Assembly: GCA_038117225.1 (NCBI GenBank)
Contig: JAYOFM010000078.1
Coordinates: 1 to 18,920, forward strand
Direction of reading: 5' to 3'
DNA from: JAYOFM01 sp038117225
GTDB taxonomy: Bacteria; Pseudomonadota; Alphaproteobacteria; Rhodospirillales; Casp-alpha2
DNA: 18,920 nt
A program made the translations under genes and the position numbers. Shown in pieces: positions 14,787-18,920 of this stretch. Position 1 is the stretch's first letter. Each line of letters begins with the position of its first letter. A model generated the notes under the pieces. That model was not told where the DNA came from and did no database searches. It worked only from the letters and a program-made list of their open reading frames with translations.

Positions 14787-16381
14787 CGGTTGTCCTCCAG
14801 GATCATGTCCGCCCCCTTCTCGCCGATCATGATGGCCGGCGCGTTGGTGTTGCCGGAGACGATGGTAGGCATGATCGAGGCGTCGATCACGCGCAAACCG
14901 TCGAGCCCGTGCACCCGGAGGCGGTCGTCCACCACGTCGCCGTCGCCGCGACCCATGCCGCAGGTGCCGACGGGATGGTAGATGGTCGTCGCCGTTTCGT
15001 GCGCATACCGCAGCAATGCCTCGTCGCCCTGGACGTCGGGACCGGGCAGATACTCGCTGGCGGTTTCGTCGGCCAGCGGCGGGCGGGCGCAGATGTCGCG
15101 GGACAGCTTGAGTGCCGCCACGGTAACGTCCTGGTCGCGCGGCGCGGAGAGCGAGTTGGGCTGGATCGCCGGGTGCATTAGGGCATCGGCCGAGCGGATG
15201 TGCACCGACCCCCGGCTCTCGGGCCGCAGTTGCGTTACGGAGGACGTGTAGGCGGAGAACCGGTGCAGACCCTTGCCCGGCGCGGCGGCGCTGAGCGGCT
15301 GGAAATGAAACTGAATATCCGGCGTCGCCACCTCGGGTGCCGTGCGGGTGAACAACGACACGTGGCTCGCCGCCATGGCCATCGGCCCGCGTCGCCACAA
15401 AAGATACTCCAGGCCGATCCACATCTTGCGCAACGGGTTGTTGACCTCGTCGTTGAGCGTGATCGGCCGGCGGGTTGTGTAAATGCTGCGCACCTGCAGG
15501 TGGTCCTGTAGGTTCTCGCCGACACCGGGCAGGTGATGAACCGCCGCGATGCCCAGTTCCCCCAGCCGCGCCTGATCGCCAATGCCCGAAAGTTCAAGGA
15601 TTTGCGGACTGCCGATGGCGCCGGCGCAAAGCACCACGCCGGCCGCGCCGTGCGCGTCGGTGGATTGGCCGTTCCAGCGATAGCGGACGCCGACGGCACG
15701 TTTGCCGTCGAACAGCACGCGTTCCGTATGCGCGCCGGTCACCACCTTCAGATTCGGGCGTTGCATGGCAGGCCTGAGGAAGGCGCGGGCCGAACTGCAC
15801 CGCCGACCACGGTGAATGGTGGTCTGGAAGTAACCGACTCCTTCCTGCCGGGCGCCGTTGAAGTCGTCGTTGCGCGGGATGCCGGCGTCCTCGGCGGCGG
15901 CAATGAAGGCATCACAGAGCGGGCGGCGGATGCGCGGATCCGTGACCTTCAGAGGCCCGTCGGCGCCGTGCAGAGCATCGCCGCCGCGTTCCTGGCTTTC
16001 GGAGCGCTTGAAGTAAGGCAGCACGTCTTCGAACCCCCAGCCCACGTTGCCAAGCTGGCGCCAGTGGTCGTAGTCCTGTTGCTGGCCGCGGATGTAGACC
16101 AAGCCGTTGATGGAGCTGGACCCGCCCAGCACCTTGCCGCGCGGCCAGCTGATGCGGCGACCGTCGAGGCCCGGGTCGGGTTCGGTGACGAAGCACCAGT
16201 CCGTCTTCGGATTGTGCATGGTCCGGTAATAGCCGACGGGGATGTGAATCCAGGGATTGCGGTCGGGTGCACCCGCCTCCAGCAGCAGCACCCGATTGCG
16301 GCCACCCGCCGACAGCCGGTTGGCCAGCACGCAGCCTGCCGACCCGGCGCCGCAGATGATGTAATCAAAGGTTTCGGCCAT
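14780..16381 (-). CDS. GMC-family FAD-dependent oxidoreductase (choline/alcohol dehydrogenase-like)
   Basis: A 533-residue FAD enzyme of the glucose-methanol-choline family. The FAD-binding motif is GAGSAG (11-16), followed by LLLEAGAPDRNPW. GMC signature 1 is PRGKVLGGSSSINGLVYIRG (80-99) and signature 2 GAIGSPQILELSGIG (254-268). The catalytic His469 is in TIYHPVGTCGMG and the second catalytic residue Asn513 in SGNTNAPAIMIGEKGAD. It oxidises a primary alcohol to an aldehyde, passing electrons to a quinone or dye-type acceptor. Relatives include choline dehydrogenase (BetA) and polyethylene-glycol dehydrogenase; no BetB or BetI is near, so a choline role is doubtful. It starts 14 bases after the Zn-dehydrogenase stop without a strong ribosome binding site and overlaps the next gene by 7 bases. 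Confidence 0.93.
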   Translation of the reverse strand: MAETFDYIICGAGSAGCVLANRLSAGGRNRVLLLEAGAPDRNPWIHIPVGYYRTMHNPKTDWCFVTEPDPGLDGRRISWPRGKVLGGSSSINGLVYIRGQQQDYDHWRQLGNVGWGFEDVLPYFKRSESQERGGDALHGADGPLKVTDPRIRRPLCDAFIAAAEDAGIPRNDDFNGARQEGVGYFQTTIHRGRRCSSARAFLRPAMQRPNLKVVTGAHTERVLFDGKRAVGVRYRWNGQSTDAHGAAGVVLCAGAIGSPQILELSGIGDQARLGELGIAAVHHLPGVGENLQDHLQVRSIYTTRRPITLNDEVNNPLRKMWIGLEYLLWRRGPMAMAASHVSLFTRTAPEVATPDIQFHFQPLSAAAPGKGLHRFSAYTSSVTQLRPESRGSVHIRSADALMHPAIQPNSLSAPRDQDVTVAALKLSRDICARPPLADETASEYLPGPDVQGDEALLRYAHETATTIYHPVGTCGMGRGDGDVVDDRLRVHGLDGLRVIDASIMPTIVSGNTNAPAIMIGEKGADMILEDNRC

Positions 16382-16395
16382 GGTGTCGACCGGCT

Positions 16396-17520
16396 TTAGA
16401 GGACGAGGACTTCGCGAACCGTACTGACATCAGCCAATCGGTCGAAGGCTTCGTTCAATTCACCAAAGTCGATGGATCGTGACATCAACCGGTCGACCGG
16501 CAGGCGACCATCCTGGAACAATCCGATGTAGCGCGGAATATCCCGGCTGGGCACGCAACTGCCCATGTAACTACCTCTCAAACAACGCTCCTCGCCGGCC
16601 AGGCTGATGTGCGGCAGAGTTATCGTCGCCTCCGGCCCGGGCAATCCGGCCGTTACCGTTGTGCCGCCGCGTCGGGTGATGTTGTACGCCGTTTCCAGGG
16701 CACGTGGCGCGCCGGCGGTTTCCACGGCCACATGAACGCCGCCGTTGGTTGCCGCGCGGATTCGTTCGATGACGTCGCTGTCGGTGGCATTGTAGGTTTC
16801 ATGGGCGCCGAGTTCGCGCGCCAGATCGAGTTTGGCGCTCTCAACATCGATAGCGATGATTCGGCCAGCGCCGGCTGCGCGCGCCGCCAGCAATGCGCTG
16901 AGTCCTACGCCGCCAAGGCCGACGACGGCGATGCTCTGACCGGGGTCCACATCGGCCGTATTGACCACGGCGCCGACCCCGGTCATCACCGCGCAACCGA
17001 ACAACGCCGCGTGCTGGAACGGAACACTGGTATCGATCTTGACGAGGGCGCTTTGAGAAATCACGGCGTATTCGGCAAACGCCGCGACACCGGAATGATG
17101 ATGGATGCGATGACCGTTGGCATGCAGGCGCGTCGTGCCGTCCATCAGCGTGCCCGCCTGATTGGCGACGCTCGCCGGCTGGCACAACGCCGGTCGGCCT
17201 TCGCGGCACATGTCGCAGCGACCGCAATTGGCGACGAAGGATGGCACCACGTGATCGCCGGGCTCGAATCCGTCCACCTCGGGGCCGACTTCGGCGACGA
17301 TGCCTGCGGCTTCATGGCCGATGACCATGGGCATGGGTTTCCCCCGCTCACCGGTGATGGCGACAAGATCGGAATGGCATAGCCCGACGGCCTTGATCTG
17401 CACGAGAACCTCCCCCTTCAACGGCGGGTCCAGTTCGACGTCCTCGATGCCGAGCGGGAGGCTGTCCGCATAAGGGCGCGGCTGGCCTGATTGACGGAGA
17501 ACAGCAGCCTTAATTTTCAC
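16396..17520 (-). CDS. zinc-dependent alcohol dehydrogenase (MDR superfamily)
   Basis: A 374-residue NAD(P)-dependent medium-chain dehydrogenase. Catalytic zinc ligands are Cys48 (GLCHSD), His69-Glu70 (GHEAAG) and Cys176. Structural zinc ligands are Cys99, Cys102, Cys105 and Cys113 in NCGRCDMCREGRPALC. The Rossmann motif GLGGVG (201-206) is followed by an acidic residue in IIAIDVES, which suggests NAD preference. Closest relations are class III/aryl-alcohol type enzymes with the inserted region at 114-145. It begins with GTG (17520-17518), supported by GGAGG 6 bases upstream. It lies behind the terminator-like stem-loop that follows the solute-binding protein gene, and is the first enzyme of the compact catabolic run. 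The substrate is likely an alcohol or the aldehyde product of the GMC enzyme. Confidence 0.93.
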   Translation of the reverse strand: MKIKAAVLRQSGQPRPYADSLPLGIEDVELDPPLKGEVLVQIKAVGLCHSDLVAITGERGKPMPMVIGHEAAGIVAEVGPEVDGFEPGDHVVPSFVANCGRCDMCREGRPALCQPASVANQAGTLMDGTTRLHANGHRIHHHSGVAAFAEYAVISQSALVKIDTSVPFQHAALFGCAVMTGVGAVVNTADVDPGQSIAVVGLGGVGLSALLAARAAGAGRIIAIDVESAKLDLARELGAHETYNATDSDVIERIRAATNGGVHVAVETAGAPRALETAYNITRRGGTTVTAGLPGPEATITLPHISLAGEERCLRGSYMGSCVPSRDIPRYIGLFQDGRLPVDRLMSRSIDFGELNEAFDRLADVSTVREVLVL

Positions 17521-17526
17521 AGTCGA

Positions 17527-17531
17527 CCTCC
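17527..17531 (-). promoter_or_regulatory. ribosome binding site GGAGG of the Zn-alcohol dehydrogenase (GTG start)
   Basis: GGAGG on the minus strand sits 6 bases before the GTG at 17520 and supports that non-ATG start; no in-frame ATG with a better site is close. Confidence 0.75.
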
Positions 17532-17580
17532 GTCACGCGGCAATCCGCGCGCTTAATCTTAGCCATGAAAATGGTAATTC

Positions 17581-17638
17581 AAGAAAACCCCTGTGGAGGT
17601 CCGGCCGGGGCACATCACCCCGACCAGACCCCACAGGG
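17581..17638 (-). terminator. stem-loop with T-run between the solute-binding protein and dehydrogenase genes
   Basis: Read on the minus strand, CCCTGTGG (17638-17631) pairs with CCACAGGG (17596-17589), then GGTC with GACC beyond a one-base bulge, and an inner GGGG/CCCC stem. GTTTTCTT follows the outer stem. It starts 19 bases after the solute-binding protein stop. It may terminate transcription, or act as a partial terminator or mRNA stabiliser that leaves the binding protein more highly expressed than the enzymes downstream, as in many ABC operons. Confidence 0.7.
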
Positions 17639-17656
17639 AGGAGAAACGTATACTGC

Positions 17657-18898
17657 TTACTTGGGCAGCATCTCGCTGATTTCCTCGACCAACTGGGCCT
17701 GCAGTTTCTTCATGTCCGTGTGCTCGCCGAGGACCATGCCCTCCATGGCATCATAGAGCACCTGGGTCACCGCCAACCCCTTTTCGCCGGGATAGGCGAT
17801 CCATTCGCGGAGCAACGGCAATTGCCGAACGGCGGTCTGTTTGTTCGGGTTGCGACTATAGAAATCCTTCAAGATGATTTCATTGGCCGCCTTGTTCGGC
17901 GGCATGTAGCCCGTGGTTTCCGCCACCGCGGCGGCACCAACGCCCGAGGTGATGAACTTCAGGAACTTCCAGGACGCTTCCAAACGGGCCGGATCCTTCG
18001 AAGCCGAGACTAACATCGCGGCGTTGCCACCGGCCGGAAGGCCCATCGGCCAACCCTTGAGACCCGGAAACTCATTGGTCTTCAGTTCAAAGTCACCCTT
18101 GCCACGCTCGACCGTGCCAAGCGCCGACGTCGACCAGTACAGCATGGCGATCTCGCCGGCGGAGAACGACTTCAGCGCCGCTTTCCAGTTCAGGTTCTTC
18201 ATCTTGCAGCCCTGAAAAATCTCGTTCATGGTCTCAAGTGCCTTGAGACCCGCCGGGCCGCCTAGGTTGATTTTGCCGTCCTTGACGATCGGCGTATCCT
18301 GAGACCACAAAAGCGCCTGCAGGAACCAGTTGCCGGTAATGTTCCAGCCCCAGAACACGGGGTTCTTGATGCCGCCGGCGCGCAGCTTCTTGCAGGTGTC
18401 GATGACTTCCGCCCAAGTCGTCGGCAGCTTGGTCACGCCGGCCTTCTTCATCAAGTCCATATTGTAGTAACCCACCGGAAGCGAGACCGAGAACGGAAGG
18501 CCGTAGACCTTGCCGTTGAAGGTGCCGAGCTCGAGCATGGACTTGTGATAACCGTCCTTCTCGAAGTTGGCTTCCTTGGCGATGAACGGCTCAAGCGACT
18601 TGGCTATGCCTTTCTCGACAAAGATCGCCTGGCGGTTCAGGCCCTGCATGGTGACGTCCGGCAGGTTGCCCGACACGGCCTCGCGCAGAACCACCTGGGT
18701 GGCATCCTCGTAGTGTTCGTAGGTGGCGCGGAACTTCACCGTGATGTCCGGGTGTGCCTTCGAGAAGTCCTTCATGATCTTCTCGTAGGTGACGTCGAAG
18801 AGGTGCGAGTAGGGATAGCCGACCTCGATCTCAACCGCCTGGGACGGCGTCGCCGCGAACATCGCCGCGGCAGCAATGGCTGTGAATAAACGTTTCAT
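17657..18898 (-). CDS. ABC transporter extracellular solute-binding protein (family 1, UgpB/MalE-like)
   Basis: A 413-residue periplasmic binding protein for a carbohydrate- or glycerol-3-phosphate-type ABC importer. A signal peptide covers residues 1-21 (MKRLFTAIAAAAMFA...PSQA), cleaved before VEIEVGYPYS; no lipobox cysteine. Family features include DFSKAHPDITVKF, LPDVTMQGLNRQAIFV, GKVYGLPFSVSLPVGYYNMD, PTTWAEVIDTCKKL and ASWKFLKFITSG. The ligand cannot be read from sequence; Ugp-like proteins bind glycerophosphodiesters, sugars or polyols. The start has AAGGAGG 5 bases upstream (18904-18910). Permease and ATPase genes do not follow it, so they may lie beyond the right edge or elsewhere. The gene precedes the catabolic operon and may supply its substrate. 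Confidence 0.92.
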   Translation of the reverse strand: MKRLFTAIAAAAMFAATPSQAVEIEVGYPYSHLFDVTYEKIMKDFSKAHPDITVKFRATYEHYEDATQVVLREAVSGNLPDVTMQGLNRQAIFVEKGIAKSLEPFIAKEANFEKDGYHKSMLELGTFNGKVYGLPFSVSLPVGYYNMDLMKKAGVTKLPTTWAEVIDTCKKLRAGGIKNPVFWGWNITGNWFLQALLWSQDTPIVKDGKINLGGPAGLKALETMNEIFQGCKMKNLNWKAALKSFSAGEIAMLYWSTSALGTVERGKGDFELKTNEFPGLKGWPMGLPAGGNAAMLVSASKDPARLEASWKFLKFITSGVGAAAVAETTGYMPPNKAANEIILKDFYSRNPNKQTAVRQLPLLREWIAYPGEKGLAVTQVLYDAMEGMVLGEHTDMKKLQAQLVEEISEMLPK

Positions 18899-18920
18899 AT
18901 TTTCCTCCTTGTATTAACAT

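Noticed and set aside
15533..16399. 288-codon plus-strand open frame
   Set aside because: It mirrors the GMC oxidoreductase gene, whose FAD and catalytic motifs are unambiguous.

Overview
The window is a high-GC bacterial segment, densely coded with short intergenic gaps. Its gene types (a homomeric ATP sulfurylase, beta-hydroxyaspartate pathway enzymes, CaiB/GMC/Zn-alcohol dehydrogenase catabolic genes, a DUF3772-like MscS channel) suggest an alphaproteobacterium, probably Rhodospirillales-like. That is inference from protein character, not from a search. A run of 10 Ns at 5409-5418 shows this is scaffolded draft or metagenome sequence.

Layout. 1-2753 (minus): a large MscS-type channel followed 4 bases later by the start of a UxaA-family (altronate/galactarate dehydratase-like) gene that runs off the left edge. 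2860-3786 (minus): a two-domain VOC protein. 4053-5699 (plus): a glutaredoxin-DinB fusion and a 1-Cys peroxiredoxin with a leader hairpin; the N gap splits the peroxiredoxin only because the two contig ends overlap. An intrinsic terminator follows. 5819-8022: a 75-residue protein of unknown function (minus), a CysC-like APS kinase with altered active-site motifs (plus) and ATP sulfurylase (minus), the last two overlapping tail to tail.

8214-10348 (minus): the metabolic centre of the window, a coupled pair closely matching BhcC (beta-hydroxyaspartate aldolase) and BhcB (beta-hydroxyaspartate dehydratase) of the glyoxylate-assimilating beta-hydroxyaspartate cycle. The partner genes bhcA and bhcD are not here. 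Upstream lie a small GIY-YIG protein and a gene-poor stretch (10831-11934) that holds several short repeats and the C-terminal remnant of a PhnZ-type phosphonate-degradation HD oxygenase.

11935-18898 (minus): a tightly packed run in transcription order: ABC solute-binding protein, terminator-like stem-loop, Zn-alcohol dehydrogenase, GMC oxidoreductase, metallophosphoesterase, CaiB/BaiF CoA-transferase, MBL-fold hydrolase. The last five are spaced by 14 bases or less or overlap. They look like a catabolic operon for an imported alcohol- or ester-type compound whose identity cannot be read from sequence. No permease or ATPase genes lie between the binding protein and the enzymes.

No tRNA, rRNA, CRISPR array or intact insertion sequence was found.
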